A DNA stretch of 12,668 nucleotides from CAYVMN01 sp964452575 (lineage in GTDB: Bacteria > Desulfobacterota > DSM-4660 > Desulfatiglandales > Desulfatiglandaceae), in the NCBI GenBank assembly GCA_964452575.1, contig CAYVMN010000138.1:1-12668 (forward strand), read 5' to 3'. Of this stretch, positions 6,994-12,668 are shown piece by piece. Position numbers and translations under genes: made by a program. Below the pieces are notes generated by a model, which saw only the letters and a program-made list of their open reading frames with translations, was not told the DNA's origin and did no database searches. The stretch's first letter is position 1. Each line of letters starts with the position of its first letter.

Positions 6994-7122
6994 GTGCGGA
7001 ATAACGAAGATGCTTTCACGATCCCGCAAGCGGCCCAATATTGCGGTGTTGATAGGATGACCATGTGACGGTGGATTAAGGAGGGTCTGCTGAGGGCTGG
7101 GCTGGAGGCAATCAAGAAGTGA
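6994..7122 (+). pseudogene. broken excisionase/MerR-type helix-turn-helix domain
   Basis: From GTG 6994 the frame reads into FTIPQAAQYCGVDRMTM and then hits TGA at 7066-7068. After that stop the same frame continues RWIKEGLLRAGLEAIKK before another TGA at 7120-7122. Together these match the winged helix-turn-helix seen in excisionase-family and BldC-like DNA-binding domains, with the pattern FT..QAA.Y.GV....(W/Y)RWI.EG.L.A. The stop lies where these domains usually have an aromatic residue, one transition away from TGG (Trp). Other genes in the window end normally with TGA, so recoding is unlikely. The wing and anything downstream are missing, so this is probably a decayed regulator. A 24-residue leader peptide is a weaker alternative. 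Confidence 0.55.
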
Positions 7123-7154
7123 GCCCGCAAGAGCGGCACGGGGAGGAGCTTCTG

Positions 7155-10100
7155 ATGGCAAAGAAACCCACTTATGAAGAATTGGAACAGAGGATAAAGG
7201 AACTCGAGGACGAAGCTGAGAGGCACAAAGTGCAGTTACGATCATTAGAGGAGACACAGGGGCGCTATCGTGATCTCATTGAAGGTGCTCACGACCTGAT
7301 CCAGAGTGTCAGGCCGGATGGTTCTTTTGCCTTTGTAAATCGTGCCTGGTTAGAAGCGCTAGGGTACTGCGAAGAAGAACTCCCGTCTCTTAATCTATTC
7401 GATGTTATCCATCCCGACTCGCTTCAACATTGCCAGGAGATATTTTCTGAGATTATGGCCGGGCAGCGCGTGGCTGACATTGAAGCTATTTTCGTCGCAA
7501 AGAGTGGTAACGCGGTTTACGTGGAGGGTACCGCAAGTCCCCGTTTGATTGAAGGAAAGGTATTGGCCACACATGCAATATTCCGTGACATTAGCGAACC
7601 TAGGCTGGCCCAGAAGGCCCTGCGGGAGAGTGAAGAGAGATTCCGGGCCATATTTGAGCAGGCAGCGGTTGGTGTCTGCCTAGTGGAGACCGAAACAGGG
7701 CGATTTCTCAGGGTTAATCAGAAGTACTGTGACATAGTCGGCTGTAATCAGGAAGAGATGTCCAGGATGACCCTTATGGAGATTACTCACCCGGATGATC
7801 TGGAGGCTTCTCTCGATAACATCGAGAGGCTGAAAAGCGGAGAGATTCGAGGCTACACTTTTGAAAAGCGATATATCCGAAAGGACGGCTCTATTGTCTG
7901 GGTCAACCTAACTATATCCCCCATGTGGGATGTTGATGAAGAGCCAAACTTCCATATGGCCGTGGTGGAGGATATTACGGATCGCAAGCTGGCTAGGGAG
8001 GCACTCAGGGAGAGTGAGGAGAAATATCGCACCCTGTTTGAGGCGGTTACCCAGTCGGGGCTGGGGATACTCATTCATCAGGACATGGATGGCGTGGAGG
8101 CTGCTTCTGTCTTTGCAAATGATGCGGCGGTACATATAACGGGTTACACAAAGGAAGAGCTTGCCAAATTGTCCTTTTTCAATGTGATTCACCCCGCCTA
8201 CCGGGATGCTGCTCGGCGCAGATATATAAGAAGGCTGAGTGGAGAAATTGTGCCGGGCATTTTCGAGATCGCCATTATCAGCAAGGGTGGCAGTGACATA
8301 CGCATTGAGTTGTCTTCGGTCGGCACGAATTTCCAGAACGGGGCAGCAGTTGTTACCTTGTTTAGAGACATTACTGATCGCAAACAGATAGAGGAGGCCC
8401 TTAGAGAAAGTGAGGAGAAATACCGCAACATCCTTGAAAAGATGGAGGAAGGCTATTACGAGGTTGATCTCGCCGGCGACTTAACATTCTTTAACGACGC
8501 AATGTGCAGGATCGGGGGATACGCAAGGGATGAATTGATGGGCATGAATAATCGGGAATACATGGACCCCGAGACTGCCAAAAAGGTCTATAATGCATAC
8601 AACGAGGTTTACAGAACCGGAAGGCCGGCAAAGAACTGCGAATATGAGGCCATAAGAAAGGACGGGACAAGGGGGCATGTTGAGATTTCTGCCTCTCTGT
8701 TGAAGGACTCAGAGGGTAAGCCCATTGGGTTTCGGGGCATTGCCCGGGATGTTACTGAGAGAAAGCAGGCAGAAAGGGAGTTACAGGAGAGCGAAAAGCG
8801 TCTTCGCCTCGTGCTCGATGCGACAAATGACGGGGTATGGGACCTGAACGTTCAGACGGGCGAGGTCTATTTTAGCCCACGGTGGTATACCATGCTTGAT
8901 TATGAGCCTTATGAGATCCCCGAGTCATATGAGACATGGGCAAGCCTACTTCATCCCGATGACAAGGAATATGCAGAGGGAGTAATTAGGAGGAATTTAG
9001 AGGGACTGACTACTGGTTTTGAAATGGAGTTCCGTTTAAAGACAAAATTAGGTGGCTGGAGATGGATTCTGGGGAGGGGCAAGGTCGCTGAATTTGATAA
9101 AGAGGGCCAACCCCTGAGGACTATCGGGACACATGTTGACATTACTAGCCACAAGGAGGCCGAAGAGGAAAGGGCAAGACTTGAAACCCAGTTGCAACAA
9201 GCGCGAAAGATGGAGGCCATTGGACTCCTGGCCGGCGGTGTTGCCCATGACCTGAACAACATACTTTCGGGGATTGTAGGTTATCCTGACCTGCTGTTGC
9301 TGGATCTACCCAAAGATAGTCCAATTAGAAGACCCATTGAGGTGATAAAGGAGTCCGGCCAGAGGGCAGCTGATGTGGTCTCAGACCTGCTAACCGTAGC
9401 AAGAGGTGTAGCCAGTTCAAGAGAGGTCTCGAACCTGAATTCTCTGGTGCAAGAATACTTGGGTTCACCAGAGCATAAGAGATTGGAATCCGTGCGGTCT
9501 TCCATCGCCTTTGAGACAGTGCTTGAGCCGGAGCTTCTGAATATCAGTTGTTCCCCTGTGCATATCAAAAAGAGCCTGATGAACCTGGTCACAAATGCCT
9601 CAGAGGCCATAGAGGGAACTGGCAGGGTCACCATATCCACCACGAACCGATATCTGGATGAGCCCTTGAAGGGATACGAAGATATCCGGACAGGTGAATA
9701 TGCGGTGCTCAGTGTATCGGATGACGGCTCTGGTATATCACCCGAAGACCTTGAGAGGGTATTCGAACCCTTTTACACCAAGAAGGTAATGGGTCGAAGG
9801 GGGACAGGACTGGGCCTTGCCGTCGTATGGAATACCGTTCAAGACCACAATGGATACATAAACGTAACTAGCAGTAAGAAGGGTACCACATTTGATCTGT
9901 ACTTCCCTATTACCAGGGAAGAAGCTGCCGCTGTAAAGCAAGAGATCCCAATTGAAGACTATCTTGGACATGGAGAGAAGATATTGGTAGTTGATGATGA
10001 AGGGAGGCAGAGAGAGATCGCCTGCGGATTGCTGTCCAAGCTGGGCTATAATGCTGAAGCGGTCTCAAGCGGTGAAGAAGCTATTGAATATCTGAAGGAA

Positions 10101-10334
10101 CATCCCGTGGATCTGATCGTCCTCGATATGATCATGCCCAAAGGGATCAATGGCCGGCAGACGTATGAGGAGATAATCAAGATACGTCCTGACCAGAAGG
10201 CGATCATCGCCAGCGGGTTTTCAGAGACAGAGGATGTGAAGATCGCCCAGAGCTTAGGAGCTGGGAAGTATATCAAAAAGCCTTACACCCTGGAAAAGAT
10301 CGGTCTTGCAGTCAAGGAGGAACTGGCAAAATAA
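7155..10334 (+). CDS. cytoplasmic five-PAS hybrid sensor histidine kinase
   Basis: This 1059-residue protein senses an unknown signal through PAS domains, autophosphorylates and passes phosphate to its own receiver. Order: N-terminal coiled coil (res 5-38); five PAS/PAC units at about 38-148, 161-280, 289-410, 421-538 and 547-668; HisKA with GGVAHDLNNIL (phospho-acceptor His698); HATPase with N-box NLVTNASEAI (810-819), G1 VSDDGSGI (854-861), F-box FEPFYTKK (870-877) and G2 GTGLGLA (883-889); receiver from about 941 with VVDDE (945-949), acceptor Asp991, Ser1020 and Lys1041/1042. PAS linkers repeat almost identically (ALRESEERFRAIFE, ALRESEEKYRTLFE, ALRESEEKYRNILE). There is no membrane segment or signal peptide, so the signal is probably intracellular (redox, gas or metabolite). 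ATG 7155 has GGGAGGAG at 7141-7148; a GTG at 7119 would add 12 residues but lacks such a site. The output partner is not visible. Confidence 0.93.
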   Translation: MAKKPTYEELEQRIKELEDEAERHKVQLRSLEETQGRYRDLIEGAHDLIQSVRPDGSFAFVNRAWLEALGYCEEELPSLNLFDVIHPDSLQHCQEIFSEIMAGQRVADIEAIFVAKSGNAVYVEGTASPRLIEGKVLATHAIFRDISEPRLAQKALRESEERFRAIFEQAAVGVCLVETETGRFLRVNQKYCDIVGCNQEEMSRMTLMEITHPDDLEASLDNIERLKSGEIRGYTFEKRYIRKDGSIVWVNLTISPMWDVDEEPNFHMAVVEDITDRKLAREALRESEEKYRTLFEAVTQSGLGILIHQDMDGVEAASVFANDAAVHITGYTKEELAKLSFFNVIHPAYRDAARRRYIRRLSGEIVPGIFEIAIISKGGSDIRIELSSVGTNFQNGAAVVTLFRDITDRKQIEEALRESEEKYRNILEKMEEGYYEVDLAGDLTFFNDAMCRIGGYARDELMGMNNREYMDPETAKKVYNAYNEVYRTGRPAKNCEYEAIRKDGTRGHVEISASLLKDSEGKPIGFRGIARDVTERKQAERELQESEKRLRLVLDATNDGVWDLNVQTGEVYFSPRWYTMLDYEPYEIPESYETWASLLHPDDKEYAEGVIRRNLEGLTTGFEMEFRLKTKLGGWRWILGRGKVAEFDKEGQPLRTIGTHVDITSHKEAEEERARLETQLQQARKMEAIGLLAGGVAHDLNNILSGIVGYPDLLLLDLPKDSPIRRPIEVIKESGQRAADVVSDLLTVARGVASSREVSNLNSLVQEYLGSPEHKRLESVRSSIAFETVLEPELLNISCSPVHIKKSLMNLVTNASEAIEGTGRVTISTTNRYLDEPLKGYEDIRTGEYAVLSVSDDGSGISPEDLERVFEPFYTKKVMGRRGTGLGLAVVWNTVQDHNGYINVTSSKKGTTFDLYFPITREEAAAVKQEIPIEDYLGHGEKILVVDDEGRQREIACGLLSKLGYNAEAVSSGEEAIEYLKEHPVDLIVLDMIMPKGINGRQTYEEIIKIRPDQKAIIASGFSETEDVKIAQSLGAGKYIKKPYTLEKIGLAVKEELAK

Positions 10335-10647
10335 TAGGACCTGGGGTCGCCTGGGCTACGAGGTGACCGCCCTTACGGACAGCGTTGAAGCAATTAAGAG
10401 GTTTTCTGAGGACCCGGACAGGTTCGACCTGGTTATCACCGACCTGGCCACGCCTAATGTGACTGGAGAGAGGCTAATCCATGAGGTGATGAAAATCCGT
10501 CCCGGGATACCGGTAATTATGTGTAGCGGATTCGGTGAAAGGATCAGGAGAGAAAATGCTAAAGAGATGGGTGCAAAGGCCTTTATCCAGAAGCCTTTGA
10601 CATTTGAGGAACTTGCCAAGGTTGTGCGCGAGGCCTTGGATGATTGA
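10335..10647 (+). pseudogene. N-terminally truncated response-regulator receiver domain
   Basis: Directly after the kinase stop (TAA followed by in-frame TAG), another frame encodes RLGYEVTALTDSVEAIKRFS, then FDLVITDLATPNVTGERL, IPVIMCSGFGERI and the C-terminal KAFIQKPLTFEELAKVVREAL. This is the middle and end of a CheY-like receiver: the acceptor Asp in ITDLA, the Ser in CSGF and the Lys-Pro pair are present. The first beta strand and the acidic pair that binds Mg2+ are missing. The frame opens only at a TTG (10306) inside the kinase end and has no start codon with a usable ribosome site near the domain. It is not a copy of the kinase's own receiver, which has a different pattern (VLDMIMPKGING). 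It is most likely a deletion remnant of a response regulator or second receiver. Confidence 0.7.
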
Positions 10648-10756
10648 TGCTCGTTACTCGTGGCTCGTTCTTGGTCGGAGCTTAGCAGTGGTCCCGAGGA
10701 AGGCGGGGTTACCCGTTCAGTTCCTTGGGCCTTACGCCTTGTGCCTTATGCCTATA
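10648..10756. repeat. two 7-nt-phased degenerate tracts in a convergent gap
   Basis: Immediately after the TGA of the receiver remnant come TGCTCGT, TACTCGT, GGCTCGT and the looser TCTTGGT (10648-10675). Further on, GCCTTAC, GCCTTGT, GCCTTAT and GCCTATA follow each other exactly (10729-10756), ending 12 bp before the rhomboid stop. These are exact-period, degenerate heptads, and no open frame with coding character is seen here. The gap separates two converging genes, and no T-rich terminator hairpin is visible. Confidence 0.5.
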
Positions 10757-10768
10757 CTCTCCCCTCGT

Positions 10769-11740
10769 TCACCCTCGAATCCTGACTGTCAGGTAGAGAT
10801 CGCCATGACCCTCCTCGTCTGATTTCCTTCCCATACCCGCCAGACGAAGCCTGGTTCCATCCTTTACACCCGGCGGTACGGACACCCGGAACAGGCGCCT
10901 CTGGAATACCCACGGTATATTGACAAGTTTCTGGGTCCCCAAAACGGCCTCGGTCGGGGTAATATATATGGCCCCGTAGAGATTGGGATCACCTGCGGTC
11001 CTGGTCGTGTGTATGGTCTGGAGGCGATGGGTCTTCTTCCTCGTGGTCTTCTCGCGCATCTCTCGACCTATTCCAGTTTCCGGAACCCTGAGAAATAATT
11101 TCAGGAAGATCATCCCGAATATAAACCCGCCGATATGGGCCCACCATGCAACACCTCCCCCCTGGGCCGGAGATCCCGCCGCGCTAATAAATTGAATTAT
11201 GAACCATACGGCCAGAAAGAAGAAGGCGGGGAGCTCCAGAAAATAGGGGATAAAGAAGATAGGAATAAGGGTAAGGATCCTGGACCTCGGGTAGAGCAAG
11301 AGATAGGCGCCCATGACGCCGGCAATGGCGCCGCTCGCGCCAATGGTGGGGATCTGGGAGTGCCAGTTCAGAAAGAGATGGGAGAGCCCGGAAGTAAACC
11401 CGCACAGGAGATAGAAGGCAAGGTACCTGATGGAACCCAGGCGATCCTCCACGTTATCGCCGAAGATGTAAAGGGACCACATGTTCATGAGGATGTGCCA
11501 GAACCCGCCATGAACGAACATGTAGGAAAAGAGTGAAAAGACCTGCTGGCCAGGGGTGAAGTATGAAGCGATTTCAGGTACCGAATATCGGGCAGGGACC
11601 AGGCCATAGGTAAAAATGAATTGGTTTATCCTGGGTCCTTGTGAGAGCTGGATCAGATAGGAGAGCACATTCGTTGCGATGATGATATTGTTGACAACAG
11701 GGTATCTCTTGGATTCAATCGTGTCCCGAATGGGGATCAA
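10769..11740 (-). CDS. rhomboid intramembrane protease with DnaJ C-terminal-like domain
   Basis: The N-terminal part (res about 17-218) is a six-helix rhomboid serine protease in the inner membrane. It has HGGFWHILMNMWSL (res 77-90), the oxyanion-type His82/Asn86 pair, catalytic Ser136 in TIGASGAIAG (132-141) and catalytic His202 in AHIGGFIFG (201-209). After a basic linker (res 228-250, many Lys/Arg/Thr) comes NLYGAIYITPTEAVLGTQ (253-270), then VSVPPGVKDGTRLRLAGMG (287-305) and GHGDLYLTVRI (311-321). This is the pattern of a DnaJ/Hsp40 C-terminal substrate-binding domain. There is no J domain (no HPD). The tail would face the cytoplasm if the core has six helices with the N-terminus inside. 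The start is TTG 11740 with AAGGAG 7 nt upstream; its TTGA overlaps the TGA of the preceding gene, so translation is coupled. The physiological substrate is unknown. Confidence 0.88.
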   Translation of the reverse strand: MIPIRDTIESKRYPVVNNIIIATNVLSYLIQLSQGPRINQFIFTYGLVPARYSVPEIASYFTPGQQVFSLFSYMFVHGGFWHILMNMWSLYIFGDNVEDRLGSIRYLAFYLLCGFTSGLSHLFLNWHSQIPTIGASGAIAGVMGAYLLLYPRSRILTLIPIFFIPYFLELPAFFFLAVWFIIQFISAAGSPAQGGGVAWWAHIGGFIFGMIFLKLFLRVPETGIGREMREKTTRKKTHRLQTIHTTRTAGDPNLYGAIYITPTEAVLGTQKLVNIPWVFQRRLFRVSVPPGVKDGTRLRLAGMGRKSDEEGHGDLYLTVRIRG

Positions 11741-11940
11741 GGCCTATCTCCTTGCCTGGGGACATCCTTGCACCCCTCAAGGACCTTACGCATCCGCTCC
11801 CTTTCCGCCCTCTTCTTGCGGAGCTGATCCTCCAATTCCCCACGCCTTGCTGCTGGGGGCGCCTCCTTCAGTTCTTTCTCCAATCGTTCCACCTCTTGGT
11901 GGAGGCGATAGAGGTCTCTTGCGATCAAACGTATCGACAT
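11737..11940 (-). CDS. small coiled-coil protein, 67 residues, unknown function
   Basis: The protein is short, highly charged and predicted almost entirely helical. MSIRLIARDLYRLHQEVERL is followed by a Glu/Lys-rich stretch, an APPAARR break, and then a second helix with LEDQLRKKRAERERM. Heptad-like Leu/Ile spacing suggests a helical hairpin or coiled coil. There is no membrane segment, signal peptide or cysteine pair; the single Cys is in LEGCKDV near the C-terminus. ATG 11940 follows AAGAGG on the minus strand. Its stop overlaps the TTG start of the rhomboid gene, so the two should be made together; it may be an accessory or regulator of the protease, which is inference from coupling only. 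I do not recognise a named family. Confidence 0.68.
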   Translation of the reverse strand: MSIRLIARDLYRLHQEVERLEKELKEAPPAARRGELEDQLRKKRAERERMRKVLEGCKDVPRQGDRP

Positions 11941-11953
11941 GAAACCTCTTAAT

Positions 11954-11995
11954 ACTCAATTTTTAATTCTCAATCGTCAGTCAGCCATCCCTCAA
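11954..11995. repeat. 7-nt-phased AT-rich tract upstream of coiled-coil gene
   Basis: ACTCAAT, TTTTAAT, TCTCAAT, CGTCAGT, CAGCCAT and CCCTCAA follow each other without gaps. The phase is clear in the first four units and weak in the last two. The tract lies just upstream of the 67-codon gene (minus strand) and next to the left arm of the element around the four-helix-bundle gene, so it may belong to either. Confidence 0.4.
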
Positions 11996-12008
11996 CCCTA
12001 TGGGAAAA

Positions 12009-12061
12009 TTCCAAATTACAAGCACCAAACTACAAACAAATCACAAGTTCCAAATTCTAAA
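12009..12061. repeat. left arm of imperfect inverted repeat (NNNCAAA heptads)
   Basis: The heptads TTCCAAA, TTACAAG, CACCAAA, CTACAAA, then after a 4-nt phase jump TCACAAG, TTCCAAA and TTCTAAA fill this stretch. Read on the minus strand, it matches the right arm at 12453-12494: the shared words are ATTTGGAA.TTG.GATTT, then TTTGGT and TTGT.ATTTG, with a 2-nt gap between them. It ends at the stop codon of the four-helix-bundle gene. Confidence 0.6.
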
Positions 12062-12454
12062 CTATTTCGATTTTTCCAGTATTGAGGAAAATATCTTCGT
12101 CAATTCATTTGCCTCTTGCATCAAACTCTGGGCATCATGAGCATTCTTCAAATTATTGGTTTCATAAATAAGCCTTAGCCAATAGGCACTTTCTTTTGCT
12201 TCCTTACGGCTTATCTTGAACCTCATCAGGAAGTCCTTTTTGCTCAACGATTCGTTAGCTTCCCTATAATTTCCACCTATCGAACCGGAGGCTTTGATCA
12301 ATTGTCTGCTATCCTCGATATTCGCAATTGTTTTCGGCAAGGTCTTAACGAAAACCCTGACTGCCTTAGCGAACAGAAATGTTCTTTCCTCCAGATCATA
12401 TGTTGGTTTGTTATTTTGAATGCTGGTCATTGAAATCTGTTTGTCATTTGTCAT
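12062..12454 (-). CDS. four-helix-bundle protein (23S rRNA intervening-sequence/S23 type)
   Basis: This is a 130-residue protein of the family first seen in 23S rRNA intervening sequences and related to the Avd accessory protein of diversity-generating retroelements. The signature is intact: YDLEERTFLFAKAVRVFVK, then LPKTIANIEDSRQLIKASGS, IGGNYREANESLSKKDFLMR and FKISRKEAKESAYWLRLIYE. It forms four amphipathic helices, is cytoplasmic and probably oligomeric; members are thought to bind nucleic acid, but the role of stand-alone copies is unknown. There is no rRNA gene, template/variable repeat or reverse transcriptase here. ATG 12454 lies inside the right inverted-repeat arm. ATG 12430 (122 residues, starting MTSIQNNKPTYDLEER) fits family length better; neither has a clear ribosome binding site. 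Flanking inverted repeats suggest it moved or spread as a small unit. Confidence 0.9.
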   Translation of the reverse strand: MTNDKQISMTSIQNNKPTYDLEERTFLFAKAVRVFVKTLPKTIANIEDSRQLIKASGSIGGNYREANESLSKKDFLMRFKISRKEAKESAYWLRLIYETNNLKNAHDAQSLMQEANELTKIFSSILEKSK

Positions 12455-12494
12455 TTGGAAGTTGGGATTTCCCCATTTTGGTCATTGTGATTTG
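12440..12494. repeat. right arm of imperfect inverted repeat (TTTGNNA heptads)
   Basis: TTTGTCA, TTTGTCA, TTTGGAA, GTTGGGA and TTTCCCC follow each other in 7-nt phase from 12440 to 12474. The following TTTTGGTCATTGTGATTTG matches the inner part of the complement of the left arm. The arm overlaps the first codons of the four-helix-bundle gene if ATG 12454 is used, which supports the internal start at 12430. Confidence 0.55.
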
Positions 12495-12517
12495 TTCCTG
12501 TTGTCCCCGTACCATTG

Positions 12518-12668
12518 TCAATTATAATAGCAATTAGGGAATGTAAAAAGCTCTTTAATTGACCAAATATGATCTGTTACGCCTGCAACCATCGCAGGAG
12601 TTCTTTGAATAAATTTATGTGGGTATGCAGTTCGCTCAAGTACCCACTACATATAGTGGTTGAGGTCT
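12518..12668 (-). pseudogene. decayed fragment resembling a transposase C-terminus
   Basis: On the minus strand, ending with TGA at 12518-12520, the frame reads YPHKFIQRTPAMVAGVTDHI and then WSIKELFTF. The pattern PH.....TPAM.AG.TDH.WS..EL resembles the extreme C-terminal tail of DDE-type insertion-sequence transposases as I remember them. A TAG at 12647-12649 interrupts the frame upstream and the window ends soon after, so only a remnant is visible. The stop codon lies about 24 bp from the right repeat arm of the four-helix-bundle element. Assignment rests on a short motif only. Confidence 0.42.

Noticed and set aside
7066..7068. TGA read as tryptophan or selenocysteine in the helix-turn-helix frame
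   Set aside because: xseB, ispA and dxs in the same window end in TGA, so TGA is a normal stop here. No selenocysteine-type context or hairpin was evident, and the next in-frame TGA ends the frame only 17 codons later.
10306..10334. Programmed frameshift joining the kinase to the downstream receiver
   Set aside because: The kinase frame ends in tandem stops TAA TAG, there is no convincing slippery heptamer, and the downstream receiver lacks its N-terminus, so the fusion would not give a complete second receiver.
11135..11536. Forward open frame of 133 codons opposite the rhomboid gene
   Set aside because: It lies entirely antisense to the catalytic rhomboid region, has a low-complexity Gly/Glu-rich composition and no domain.
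12009..12061. CRISPR-like or diversity-generating template repeats
   Set aside because: Units are 7 nt and degenerate with no spacers. There is no reverse transcriptase, template/variable pair or cas gene, so the Avd similarity of the neighbouring gene does not make this a retroelement.

Overview
The window looks like a chromosomal segment from a Desulfobacterota (formerly Deltaproteobacteria) bacterium, probably an anaerobe. This is inferred from three things: the cluster xseA-xseB-ispA-dxs-tlyA, a PxxKW-type cysteine-rich small protein, and a soluble multi-PAS hybrid histidine kinase whose N-terminus (MAKKPTYEELEQRIKELE) is of a style common in that group. Base composition looks near 50% G+C and even across the core genes. 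No rRNA, tRNA or CRISPR array was found.

Layout, left to right. Positions 1-164 hold a degenerate CTCTGTG repeat tract and then a short ATP-grasp gene, the beta-subunit type of ADP-forming acyl-CoA synthetase (165-836). A gap of about 290 bp carries a 7-nt-periodic inverted repeat. Next comes a forward operon (1127-6339): exonuclease VII large and small subunits, a short-chain prenyl diphosphate synthase, DXP synthase and a TlyA-type rRNA methyltransferase. It joins DNA repair, isoprenoid precursor supply and ribosome modification, and several genes overlap by a few bases. A convergent cysteine-rich gene follows (6384-6662, minus). Divergent from it is a 39-codon ORF (6710-6829, plus) with a very strong ribosome binding site. 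A broken helix-turn-helix reading frame (6994-7122) comes before a 1059-residue five-PAS hybrid kinase (7155-10334). Directly after the kinase lies a receiver domain that has lost its N-terminal third. On the minus strand are a 67-codon coiled-coil gene and, overlapping its stop codon, a rhomboid protease with a DnaJ C-terminal-like domain fused to its tail. The right end holds a stand-alone four-helix-bundle (23S rRNA intervening-sequence-type) gene between imperfect inverted repeats, next to a decayed piece resembling a transposase C-terminus.

The core operon is ordinary. The points most worth a second look are: (i) the rhomboid-DnaJ C-terminal fusion and its small translationally coupled partner; (ii) the four-helix-bundle gene flanked by inverted, 7-nt-phased repeats, with similar phased tracts in other gaps of the same window; (iii) the missing start codon of tlyA, where the expected position reads AAG behind a good Shine-Dalgarno sequence; and (iv) the two broken regulatory fragments on either side of the hybrid kinase.
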